From Algibacter sp. L3A6 (GTDB taxonomy: Bacteria > Bacteroidota > Bacteroidia > Flavobacteriales > Flavobacteriaceae), in the NCBI RefSeq assembly GCF_009796825.1, contig NZ_CP047030.1, positions 186,001 to 250,000 of the forward strand: a DNA stretch of 64,000 nucleotides. Reading direction: 5' to 3'. The notes beneath the pieces were generated by a model, which was not told the origin of the DNA, ran no database searches, and saw only the letters and a program-made list of their open reading frames with translations. Position 1 is the first letter of the stretch. Each line of letters begins with the position of its first letter. A program made the translations under genes and the position numbers. Shown here piece by piece: positions 17,024-25,059 of this stretch.

Positions 17024-18268
17024 ATGAGTTACAACATCTCTATACGCTTAGATACTCGAAGAATAAAGGATACTGGAATGTTCCCAGTAAAACTTCGTGT
17101 TTACGGCAAAGCAAGCAAAAAAGAAAAATGGTACAGCTTAGACATTGACTTGTCAGAAAAAAATTATAAAGATATTTGGTTAAACCCAAAAAACAAAAAC
17201 CTTAGAGGATCTAATAAAGACTTACGTTTAAAACTCCAAGCCATAGAGAATAGAGCTAATGATGAAGCAAAGACAATGGACGTTTTTGATTTTCAAAAAT
17301 TTGAATTTAAACTGTTCAGAAAGACATCAGATAAAAACAATGTACTATATCATTTTAATCTCGCCATTGAAAAAAACATTAAAAACAATAAAATAAATAC
17401 TGCTGAAAGTTTTAAATACACTCTAAACTCTTTAGGTAATTTCAGCAAAGAAATCAAAAAATGTCCTGTCGAAAAACTTAGGTTTCAAGATATTAATATA
17501 GACTGGTTAAAAGATTACGAAAAACACATGCTGGATTTAGGTAAAAGCTACACAACTGTATCTATTTACACTAGAACCTTACGAGTTATTTTTAACAATG
17601 CTATTGAGGTAAACGACCTTAATAACGAACATTACCCATTCGGCAAAAACAAATACAAAGTACCAAGGACTAAAAAAGTAAAAAAAGCATTAAACTCAAA
17701 TCAACTTAAGAATCTATTTGAAGCTAAAGCTACGACTTTCAATGAAACCAAATCTAGGGATTTTTGGTTTTTTAGTTTTGCTTGTAACGGCATGAATCCA
17801 AAAGATATTACCCTTTTAAAATATTCCGATATTAAAGATGACCAATTCACTTATTACAGAGCAAAAACTTTTGACAAAACAGCTGAAAAAACTAAAATCA
17901 TAATTTACCTAACAGACTTCACAAAAGGCATTATTACCAAATATGGAAATAAAAACAAAAAAGGCTTTGTTTTTGATATTATTGACAACCTTGACGATAG
18001 TTTAGAACAGCACAAAAAGATAAAAAACTTTACACGTTATGTTAATGATCATATTAAAAGAATAGCCATTGCAAACGATTTACCAAAAGACATAAGCTTT
18101 TACTATGCCAGACACAGCTTCGCAACTAATTCATTACGTAAAGGCGCAAGTATGGAGTTTATTAGTGAAGCTTTAAATCATAGTGACCTAAGCGTAACTA
18201 AAAATTATTTTGCGGGTTTTGAAGATGAAGCTAAAAAAGAATTTGCTAACTCAATAATGGATTTTTAA
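17024..18268 (+). CDS. int: Tyrosine recombinase (integrase), Bacteroidota phage-integrase SAM-like type
   Basis: I chose the ATG at 17024 (MSYNISIRLDTRRIKDTG; 414 residues) rather than the in-frame start 69 bp upstream. The -7 box TATATTTG at 17000-17007 lies within that upstream extension, and the SAM-like N-terminal arm starts typically here. The catalytic domain (~225-414) shows ARHSFATNSL (box II Arg), LNHSDLSVTKNYF (His and Tyr nucleophile). The usual first catalytic Arg position reads CNGMNPKDI, and the usual HxxR reads YYAR; IntDOT-like enzymes of this phylum also lack the first Arg. It abuts the left attachment site, so it most likely integrates and excises this element at tRNA-Arg. 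Confidence 0.93.
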   Translation: MSYNISIRLDTRRIKDTGMFPVKLRVYGKASKKEKWYSLDIDLSEKNYKDIWLNPKNKNLRGSNKDLRLKLQAIENRANDEAKTMDVFDFQKFEFKLFRKTSDKNNVLYHFNLAIEKNIKNNKINTAESFKYTLNSLGNFSKEIKKCPVEKLRFQDINIDWLKDYEKHMLDLGKSYTTVSIYTRTLRVIFNNAIEVNDLNNEHYPFGKNKYKVPRTKKVKKALNSNQLKNLFEAKATTFNETKSRDFWFFSFACNGMNPKDITLLKYSDIKDDQFTYYRAKTFDKTAEKTKIIIYLTDFTKGIITKYGNKNKKGFVFDIIDNLDDSLEQHKKIKNFTRYVNDHIKRIAIANDLPKDISFYYARHSFATNSLRKGASMEFISEALNHSDLSVTKNYFAGFEDEAKKEFANSIMDF

Positions 18269-18278
18269 ACTTTAAATA

Positions 18279-19379
18279 ATGCTAAAAAAATTAGATAATA
18301 GTTTTAGTCTTTCAATGCCTGAACTCAAGAATCAAACCGACGATATTTTAAAAAAAATTGATATAGGAAAAGAGATTGAAAAAAATATTAACTTAATTAA
18401 AAAATATTTAATTGAGGACACATTATACGATGAATGGACAAAATCTATTTACCAAAAATTTCACTCATCAATACCAAAAGAAGTAAAAGACAAGTGTAAA
18501 GTATGCAAAGGGGATAGTGAACTTACTGAAGACAAGGCATGTCAAAACTATTTTTCAGCAGTAAATGATGAGTTTTTAATACTTATCACTCTTTACGTTG
18601 GTTTTATTGAAAATAATAAGCACTTATTCAAATCAAAAGAATTAGTAAAGTCATTAACAAACAATTTTTTTGAAAATTTTGAATATAACGAAGGAAAATC
18701 AAACTTTAATACCGAAACACTTGACAACACATTGTTAACCAACACTTTATTACTACTACGTGAGTCTTTTGTTGAAATGGAAACTCACACAGCAATAACA
18801 AAAATAAACCAGATAATTGAAGAATTAGAAACCCACATAATTATCGCAACATCAACAAACAGAATTGTATTTGATTTTGTTAAACCTCAATTAAAATTCT
18901 TAAAAAAACAATTAAAGTATTATAATAAAAAGAGAGAAATTGAACTTTTATCTCCCCCTCCTTCAAACAGTATCGATCAGGATGTTTTGTTTAAACTCAA
19001 TAATAATTTAATTCCTAGATTAAGTATTGAGCAAGTTTATAATTATTTCAAAATACTTACACAGGTAATAAACTCAAAACAAAAATTTTACCTGAATGAA
19101 GAAAAATTAATCATATTTATTAAAGCAACCTTTGTGGACTGCAAACCTATTAAACAAAACTTTGACGTTGAGTTTAGTAGAGATAAAATCGACATACGAA
19201 GCGTATTTCAAAACTTCCTAACTGAATGTTCTAAATTTGAGAAAAACAACAAAAATCTAAAGGAAAAATACTTCAATATTATGAACAATAGTTTTTATGG
19301 ATTTAACCTAATAGATCATGAAAAGTTCCACAAAACAAGCAACAAAATAATTACAATTAAGCTCCATAAGTCTAAATAA
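18279..19379 (+). CDS. Element-encoded protein of unknown function
   Basis: This 366-residue protein starts 10 nt after the integrase stop and is probably co-transcribed. It is rich in Lys, Asn and Leu and mostly alpha-helical in appearance, with long helices around 180-225. A possible metal-binding patch KCKVCKGDSELTEDKACQNY lies near residues 72-92 (three Cys). There is no signal peptide or membrane helix. I recognise no family. RteC-like regulators of Bacteroides elements were considered because of position, but I see no clear matching motif. Confidence 0.65.
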   Translation: MLKKLDNSFSLSMPELKNQTDDILKKIDIGKEIEKNINLIKKYLIEDTLYDEWTKSIYQKFHSSIPKEVKDKCKVCKGDSELTEDKACQNYFSAVNDEFLILITLYVGFIENNKHLFKSKELVKSLTNNFFENFEYNEGKSNFNTETLDNTLLTNTLLLLRESFVEMETHTAITKINQIIEELETHIIIATSTNRIVFDFVKPQLKFLKKQLKYYNKKREIELLSPPPSNSIDQDVLFKLNNNLIPRLSIEQVYNYFKILTQVINSKQKFYLNEEKLIIFIKATFVDCKPIKQNFDVEFSRDKIDIRSVFQNFLTECSKFEKNNKNLKEKYFNIMNNSFYGFNLIDHEKFHKTSNKIITIKLHKSK

Positions 19380-19478
19380 GGTTCTCTTAACTCTAAATTA
19401 ACGACCCTTAAATCTATCTAATTCCCTAACACACAACAAACTACTATCATTGTTTAATATTAATCAAAACATATTACA

Positions 19479-19814
19479 ATGATAGCATTTGAACAAACGC
19501 AACAAGACGTTGCAGAGGTAAAAAAAGACATCAAAGAATTAAAAGCCTTTTTCCTCCAAAAGGCAGAAATACAAAAAGAAAATGATTATCCTGTTTCTAT
19601 TGATGAAATAGAAAAACTAACTGGTTACACCAAACCTACACTTTACGGGTATTGTCAAAAAAACAAAATCCCATACCATAAAAAAAATGGTCGTTTATTC
19701 TTCTTCAAGTCCGAAATAATAGGTTGGATTAAACAAGGAAAACAAAAAACTATTATTCAAGTTGGTATTGATACCGATACCTTATTGTCCAACAAGAGAA
19801 AATTTTCTAAATAA
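19479..19814 (+). CDS. Helix-turn-helix (excisionase-like) DNA-binding protein
   Basis: The 111-residue protein has an N-terminal coiled-coil-like stretch (QDVAEVKKDIKELKAFFLQK), then a MerR/Xis-type HTH at ~40-90: PVSIDEIEKLTGYTKPTLYG with the wing segment IPYHKKNGRLFFFKSEIIGW. That layout (helix-turn-helix, then a basic K-x-G-R-L-x-F wing) is typical of excisionase-family proteins in Bacteroidota mobile elements. Its likely role is control of excision or of element genes, consistent with the palindromic sites at the integrase promoter. The name is based on fold pattern only. Confidence 0.8.
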   Translation: MIAFEQTQQDVAEVKKDIKELKAFFLQKAEIQKENDYPVSIDEIEKLTGYTKPTLYGYCQKNKIPYHKKNGRLFFFKSEIIGWIKQGKQKTIIQVGIDTDTLLSNKRKFSK

Positions 19815-19888
19815 TGGGCAGTAAAAACACAAGGTTTTCCGAAAATTCGATTTCAGTAATCGTTAGTCTAACGTTAAAATAACGAGCA

Positions 19889-20290
19889 ATGGACAGATAT
19901 ACATACAATTGTAACTATTGTGGTGTAGAATACACCCCTAGAAGAAGGTTTAAGCAGAAGTACTGTTGCAATAGTTGCAGAGTAAATGCTTTTAATCAAA
20001 GAAAAAAAGCTAAAACTAATTTACTCAAAACAAAAAAAGAAAAAACTCCAACAACAAAAGACAAAATGAGTTGGGCAGGTGTTGGCAATGCAGCCGTAGG
20101 TACTTTTGCTACTAATTTAGTAACCCAAATACTAACAAAAGAAGAAAACATGCCTGCGACAAAAGGAGATATTAAAAACCTTTTAAATAATGGTTCACAC
20201 AAAACATTTTTAGTTAAAAATATGCCTCCAGCAGAAAATGGCTCTAGACCTTACTTTGACACATACAGACAAATAATAACTTACAAATAA
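19889..20290 (+). CDS. Zinc-ribbon protein of the element, function unknown
   Basis: This 133-residue protein starts with a four-cysteine zinc ribbon, CNYCGVEYTPRRRFKQKYC then CNSC (~residues 8-30), followed by a highly basic linker (FNQRKKAKTNLLKTKKEK). A hydrophobic segment, WAGVGNAAVGTFATNLVTQI, lies near residues 63-82. The C-terminus is short and unremarkable. The mixture suggests a nucleic-acid-binding N-terminus with a possible membrane-associated part. It lies 4 nt before the next small gene in an apparent replication/regulation operon. Confidence 0.65.
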   Translation: MDRYTYNCNYCGVEYTPRRRFKQKYCCNSCRVNAFNQRKKAKTNLLKTKKEKTPTTKDKMSWAGVGNAAVGTFATNLVTQILTKEENMPATKGDIKNLLNNGSHKTFLVKNMPPAENGSRPYFDTYRQIITYK

Positions 20291-20294
20291 AAAA

Positions 20295-20624
20295 ATGAAA
20301 AACATATTAGAAAATACCACATACGGACCAATTGGTTTAAGCGAGTTAGAAGCTCTTCGATTAGAACTATACAAAATAAACACAATAAAAAGTGATCACC
20401 CTTTTTCATTAGCGATGATAAATAATTTGATTTTAAAAATTGATTTTATAATTAAAAAACTAACGTATAATCCAAGGTTACCACTTCAACAAATAGAAAA
20501 AGACATCGTGGAAATATGCAAAACGGACGCATCCATTAATGGTGTGGTAGTAAATATTTTATTTACTAAAAAATATAAAGAAATTGACTCAAGTCGTTTA
20601 GGCTGTTTAACCGTAAATGTATAA
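20295..20624 (+). CDS. Small element protein of unknown function
   Basis: The 109-residue protein is predicted helical (GLSELEALRLELYKI, FSLAMINNLILKIDFIIKKL) with no signal peptide and no recognisable domain. It is packed between the zinc-ribbon gene (4-nt gap) and the helicase gene (2-nt gap), so translation is probably coupled. Its position directly upstream of the helicase suggests an accessory role in element replication, which is inference only. Confidence 0.6.
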   Translation: MKNILENTTYGPIGLSELEALRLELYKINTIKSDHPFSLAMINNLILKIDFIIKKLTYNPRLPLQQIEKDIVEICKTDASINGVVVNILFTKKYKEIDSSRLGCLTVNV

Positions 20625-20626
20625 TC

Positions 20627-21823
20627 ATGGAAAAGAAATATTTAAGAATTGGCACTACTTACTATAAAATAGTAGAAATGCCATTAAACAGCACCGACAC
20701 AATAAAAATGCTTGTTCCATGGTCAAAGCAGGAAATAGGCATGGATTATGATAAAGAATATCTAAAGAATATTCCAAAGTATGATGGTTTTTGTTTGATA
20801 CCGTCACATAATAACTACCAATCTGGTATAAATGGTTTTTATAATAAATATGAAAAGCTAGAGCACAATATAAGCAATGGTCTTTTTCCAAACACAGAAA
20901 AATTCTTAAAGCATATTTTTGGTGAACAATATCAAATAGGCTTGGATTACTTCAGTATTTTATGGGAAAATCCGACACAAGTATTACCAATTTTATGTCT
21001 TGTTAGTAATGAGCGTAATACAGGGAAAACCACTTTTATTAATTGGGTGAAATTAATATTCCAAAACAATATGACCATCAATAATAATGAAGACTTTCGA
21101 AGTCGATTTAATTCGGATTGGGCATCAAAACTAATTATTGCCGTCGATGAAGTATTACTAGACAGAAGAGAAGATAGTGAACGATTAAAAAACTTAGCTA
21201 CTGCCAAAACTTACAAAAGTGAAGCTAAAGGCAAGGATAAAATCGAAGGCGGTTTTTTCGGGAAATTTATACTATGCTCAAATAACGAGGAAAACTTTGT
21301 TTACATCGACAATTCCGAAATAAGATATTGGGTACGTAAAATAATCCCTTTCGATTTATCCAAAGACGATCCAAATCTTTTAGAGTCATTAAAAAAAGAA
21401 TTACCTTATTTCATTAACCACATTAAAACCAGAACAATATCATGTCCTAGAAAAACAAGAATGTGGTTCACCAAAGAGCAGATCTATACAAGTGCTTTAG
21501 CGGTATTAATGAATGGCAATAAAACTTTTATCAACAAAGAATTAGAGCAGATTATATCCGATGAGTTTTTACAGTTTGATACCGAAGAATTAAAATATTC
21601 TATTGGCGATTTGGTTGAAAAATTAAGTAAAAACAACATTAGAACGAGCTCTTTCAAAGTTTCAGAACTTATAAGAAGTATATATAAATTAGAACCTAAA
21701 AACAGTACATATATGAAGCATCACATGTCTTTATCTATAGCAAACAAGCCTATTGTAGAAGAAAGCATGCATAAAGGACGTCATTATACTTTTACAAAAG
21801 AATTGTTTGAAAATCTAGGTTGA
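20627..21823 (+). CDS. SF3-like helicase (primase-helicase family, helicase part)
   Basis: The 398-residue protein carries a P-loop NTPase module: Walker A SNERNTGKTTFINW (~residues 126-139), Walker B LIIAVDEVLLD (~170-180) and a sensor-like asparagine region KFILCSNNEENFVY (~215-230). Further motifs include the REDSERLKNLATAKT stretch common to phage and plasmid primase-helicases. The N-terminal ~120 residues show no clear primase active site, so it may act as a helicase only. Such proteins start replication of satellites and integrative elements. It is the largest gene of the element's left half. Confidence 0.85.
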   Translation: MEKKYLRIGTTYYKIVEMPLNSTDTIKMLVPWSKQEIGMDYDKEYLKNIPKYDGFCLIPSHNNYQSGINGFYNKYEKLEHNISNGLFPNTEKFLKHIFGEQYQIGLDYFSILWENPTQVLPILCLVSNERNTGKTTFINWVKLIFQNNMTINNNEDFRSRFNSDWASKLIIAVDEVLLDRREDSERLKNLATAKTYKSEAKGKDKIEGGFFGKFILCSNNEENFVYIDNSEIRYWVRKIIPFDLSKDDPNLLESLKKELPYFINHIKTRTISCPRKTRMWFTKEQIYTSALAVLMNGNKTFINKELEQIISDEFLQFDTEELKYSIGDLVEKLSKNNIRTSSFKVSELIRSIYKLEPKNSTYMKHHMSLSIANKPIVEESMHKGRHYTFTKELFENLG

Positions 21824-21835
21824 TTTGTTGTGTAA

Positions 21836-21871
21836 TTACTGTAATGCCATGCTAGCTGGCATTTACGGTAA
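21836..21871. other. Imperfect hairpin in the gap between helicase and hsdM
   Basis: TTACTGTAATGCCA pairs with TGGCATTTACGGTAA (one mismatch and one bulged base) around TGCTAGC. It has no T-tract, so it is a weak terminator candidate. An origin or regulatory role is possible. The rest of 21824-22259 is non-coding, with a second hairpin at 22181. Confidence 0.4.
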
Positions 21872-22180
21872 AAACACAAAAGCAACTATGAAGCAACAAT
21901 TAAAACTTAGCACATGTTGATAGCTTGTTTCTTCATTGTTTATAATCAAAAGCCTGTTTTCTTATACTTCAGAGAAAATAAGCAACAAACAACATTATTT
22001 TAGGCAGTTCACAAAAAGAAAGCAAAAAAACATCAATCTCTGATTACTAAAACTACAAAGCCCCCTATAGTAATTCTACTTTTCTTTATTAAAAACACCT
22101 GTTTTATTAAAACCTACACCTAAAATCACCCAAAATAAAACACCTACAATATTCCTCCCTCCTATTAATAAATTTTAGAA

Positions 22181-22216
22181 AACGATAATTACGAAAAACC
22201 GTAATTATATATCGTT
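22181..22216. promoter_or_regulatory. Inverted repeat upstream of the hsdM operon
   Basis: AACGATAATTACG (22181-22193) faces CGTAATTATATATCGTT (22200-22216), complementary except for a TATA-type insertion. It lies 44 bp before hsdM and just upstream of TACATTTA (22226-22233), a one-mismatch -7 box. It could be an operator for the restriction operon. Confidence 0.4.
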
Positions 22217-22259
22217 AGGTTTTACTACATTTAAAGTTCGTAAATAATTAAAACCTTTA

Positions 22260-23852
22260 ATGGCTAAAAAAACCAAAAACACCTTTGAGCAAGACTTGTT
22301 TAAAGCAGCAGATAAACTACGTAAAAACATAGACGCAGCTGAGTACAAACACGTGGTACTCGGACTTATTTTTTTAAAATACATTTCTGAATCCTTTACA
22401 GAATTACACAATAAATTAGAGGCTGACGAATGGAGCGATGCAGAAGACAGAGATGAGTACATTGCAGAAAACACTTTTTTTGTACCCAAACTAGCACGTT
22501 GGAGCCACATACACGCACAAGCCAAGTTGCCAACTATTGGTCAAACTATTGACGAAGCTATGGAAGCCGTAGAAAAAGAAAACAAAGAACTAAAAAACGT
22601 TTTACCACAAGTATATGGTAAAGCCAATTTAGATAAAACCGCTTTAGGCGAATTAATAGATTTAATCTCTAACACCGAGTTACAAGCCGAAAACGAAAAC
22701 TCTAAAGACCTTTTTGGTCGTGTGTACGAATACTTTTTAGGTGAGTTCGCCAATGCCGAAGGCAAAAAAGGAGGGCAATTCTACACACCAAAAGCCATTG
22801 TAAAGCTTATGGTAGAGATGATAGAACCTTACAAAGGGCGTATATACGATCCTGCTTCTGGTTCTGGAGGTATGTTTATCATGTCCGAAAAATTTGTAAC
22901 AGCACACTCTGGTAACATAAAAGACATTACGGTTTACGGACAAGAAAGCAACCAAACCACTTGGAAGCTCTCTCGTATGAACCTCGCTATACGTAACATT
23001 AACTCTAAGTTTGTAGCTTGGAATACTGAAGGCTCGTTTCTTAAAGATGCACACCCAGACTTAAAAGCCGATTTTGTTATCGCCAACCCACCATTTAACC
23101 AAAAAGAATGGGGAATAGACATTTTACAAGACGATGCACGTTGGCAATATGGCACACCACCAAATGGTAATGCCAATTTTGGGTGGATGCAACACATGTT
23201 ATACCATTTATCACCACGTGGTGTTATGGCAACCGTTTTAGCCAATGGCTCTTTAAGTTCTAATACCTCTGGCGAAGGCGACATACGTAAAGCTTTAGTA
23301 GAAGCTGGCTTGGTAGAATGTATTGTAGCCTTACCAAAACAACTGTTTTTTAATACAGGCATACCAGCATGTATTTGGTACTTGCGCAGAGGACGTACAA
23401 AAACAAACGAAGTCTTATTTATTGATGCCTCAGAAATGGGTTATCTAAAAGACCGCGTACATCGTGATTTTTCAGATAGTGATGACGACACCAAAAAGGG
23501 AAACTACCACGAAGACGGTTTAGGAGATATTCAAAAAATAACAAAAACCTACCACGATTGGCGTAAACAAACACAAAACGCAACGTCTGTCATTCAGAGC
23601 GAAAGCGAAGAATCTCAATACCAAAACATAAAAGGCTACTGCAAATCCGCAACCCTAGACGATATACGCAAACACAACCACGTACTTACACCAGGACGCT
23701 ACGTGGGCATACCAGACGAAGAAGACGATGGTATCCCATTCTCAACAAAAATGGAAGCCTTAACCACCACTTTGCAACAACAAATGCAAGAAGAGGAAGC
23801 GCTAAACCAAGAAATTAAAACACAACTTGCTAATATTGGGTTTAGGTTATGA
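22260..23852 (+). CDS. hsdM: Type I restriction-modification methyltransferase subunit
   Basis: This 530-residue N6-adenine methyltransferase has the HsdM N-terminal helical domain (FEQDLFKAADKLRKNIDAAE, LGLIFLKYISESF), SAM-binding motif I DPASGSGGMF (~198-207) and catalytic motif IV NPPF (~277). It methylates the host target together with HsdS and, with HsdR, forms the restriction complex. Residues ~443-452 (VIQSESEESQ) are encoded by a dispersed-repeat unit inserted in frame. It begins the defence operon and overlaps hsdS by 4 nt (ATGA), implying translational coupling. Confidence 0.96.
   Translation: MAKKTKNTFEQDLFKAADKLRKNIDAAEYKHVVLGLIFLKYISESFTELHNKLEADEWSDAEDRDEYIAENTFFVPKLARWSHIHAQAKLPTIGQTIDEAMEAVEKENKELKNVLPQVYGKANLDKTALGELIDLISNTELQAENENSKDLFGRVYEYFLGEFANAEGKKGGQFYTPKAIVKLMVEMIEPYKGRIYDPASGSGGMFIMSEKFVTAHSGNIKDITVYGQESNQTTWKLSRMNLAIRNINSKFVAWNTEGSFLKDAHPDLKADFVIANPPFNQKEWGIDILQDDARWQYGTPPNGNANFGWMQHMLYHLSPRGVMATVLANGSLSSNTSGEGDIRKALVEAGLVECIVALPKQLFFNTGIPACIWYLRRGRTKTNEVLFIDASEMGYLKDRVHRDFSDSDDDTKKGNYHEDGLGDIQKITKTYHDWRKQTQNATSVIQSESEESQYQNIKGYCKSATLDDIRKHNHVLTPGRYVGIPDEEDDGIPFSTKMEALTTTLQQQMQEEEALNQEIKTQLANIGFRL
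23589..23616 (+). repeat. GTCATTC...GAATCTC repeat unit inside hsdM
   Basis: The 28-bp sequence starting GTCATTCAGAGCGAAAGCGA and ending AGAATCTC closely resembles a short repeat (GTCATTCTGAGC..GAAGAATCTC) that I recall as widespread between genes in Bacteroidota. Here it is read in frame as part of HsdM in the linker between the catalytic domain and the C-terminal helices. Family membership is from memory. Confidence 0.6.
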
Positions 23853-25057
23853 GTAGTTTAGATAAAAAATTACCTGATGGTTGGATGGAAACAACACTTG
23901 CAGACTCTGTAACTAAATTAGGAGATGGTTTACATGGAACACCAAAATATTCTGATGATGGAGAATATTTCTTTATTAATGGTAACAATCTTAATGATGG
24001 GAAAATTGAAATAAAAAAAGAAACAAAAAGGTGTTCTAATGAAGAGTTTGAAAAATATAAGAAAAATCTAAATTCGAGAACAATATTAGTTTCGATTAAT
24101 GGCTCTTTGGGATACTTTGCTTATTACAATAATGAAAAATGCTTTTTAGGTAAAAGTGCATGTTATTTTAATGTAAAAGAATCAATTAGTAAAAGATTTA
24201 TTGGTTATCAAATTAGAACAAAATATTTTCAAAAATATATCGAAAGACTTGCAGGAGGAACAACAATTAAAAATATTTCTTTAAAAACAATGAGAGAATT
24301 TCCTTTTATTATCCCTAAAAATTTAGAAGAACAAAAAGCCATAGCCAAAGTTTTAACCGCTTTTGATGATAAAATAGAAAACCTACGCGCACAAAACCAA
24401 ACCTTAGAGCAAACCGCACAAACTATTTTTAAAGAGTGGTTTGGTAAATACCAAGTTGGAGATGAGTTGCCTGATGGATGGCGTATTGGGAAGTTGGGAG
24501 AAATAGCATTTAATCATTCTAAATCTTTCAAATTTACAGAAGAAGATGTTGTTTTTGTTAATACAGGAGATGTTTCAGAAGGGCAATTTCTTCATGCTAA
24601 TAAAGTTAGTCCAATTGGATTACCAGGTCAAGCTAAAAAAGCAATCGAATTATATGATATATTATATAGTGAAATAAGACCAAAGAATAAACGATTTGCA
24701 TTTGTAGATTTTGATACTTCAAATTATGTAGTATCAACAAAGTTTATGATTATAAGACCTAAAGATGATTTTAGTGCTCATATTCTTTATCTATTATTAA
24801 AAAATCAAAATACAGTTAACGAGTTTAATGTAATTGCAGAATCACGTTCTGGTACTTTTCCACAGATAACGTTTGATTCAATAAGTGATTTTCCTGTTAT
24901 TATTCCAACCAAAGAATTTCAAAATCAATTTGAAAAAATATTAAGACCTTTAATGGAAAAGGAAAGAATTAATCATCAACAAATCCAAACCTTAACAAAA
25001 ACCAAAGATACATTATTACCAAAGTTAATGCGTGGTGAGATACGTGTAAAAATTTAA
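23849..25057 (+). CDS. hsdS: Type I restriction-modification specificity subunit
   Basis: The 402-residue protein has two target-recognition domains. The first starts LPDGWMETTLADSVTKLGDG and ends in a conserved helix with EEQKAIAKVLTAFDDKIENL; the second starts LPDGWRIGKLGEIAFNHS and ends with a matching helix (NHQQIQTLTKTKDTLLPKLM). This half-repeat layout is standard for HsdS, each domain reading one half of a bipartite site. It overlaps hsdM by 4 nt and the PIN gene starts 2 nt after its stop. The recognition sequence cannot be read from sequence. Confidence 0.95.
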   Translation: MSSLDKKLPDGWMETTLADSVTKLGDGLHGTPKYSDDGEYFFINGNNLNDGKIEIKKETKRCSNEEFEKYKKNLNSRTILVSINGSLGYFAYYNNEKCFLGKSACYFNVKESISKRFIGYQIRTKYFQKYIERLAGGTTIKNISLKTMREFPFIIPKNLEEQKAIAKVLTAFDDKIENLRAQNQTLEQTAQTIFKEWFGKYQVGDELPDGWRIGKLGEIAFNHSKSFKFTEEDVVFVNTGDVSEGQFLHANKVSPIGLPGQAKKAIELYDILYSEIRPKNKRFAFVDFDTSNYVVSTKFMIIRPKDDFSAHILYLLLKNQNTVNEFNVIAESRSGTFPQITFDSISDFPVIIPTKEFQNQFEKILRPLMEKERINHQQIQTLTKTKDTLLPKLMRGEIRVKI

Positions 25058-25059
25058 AT

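Noticed and set aside
22205..23362. Several antisense open frames over hsdM
   Set aside because: They mirror a strong, intact hsdM frame and show no motifs or start context.
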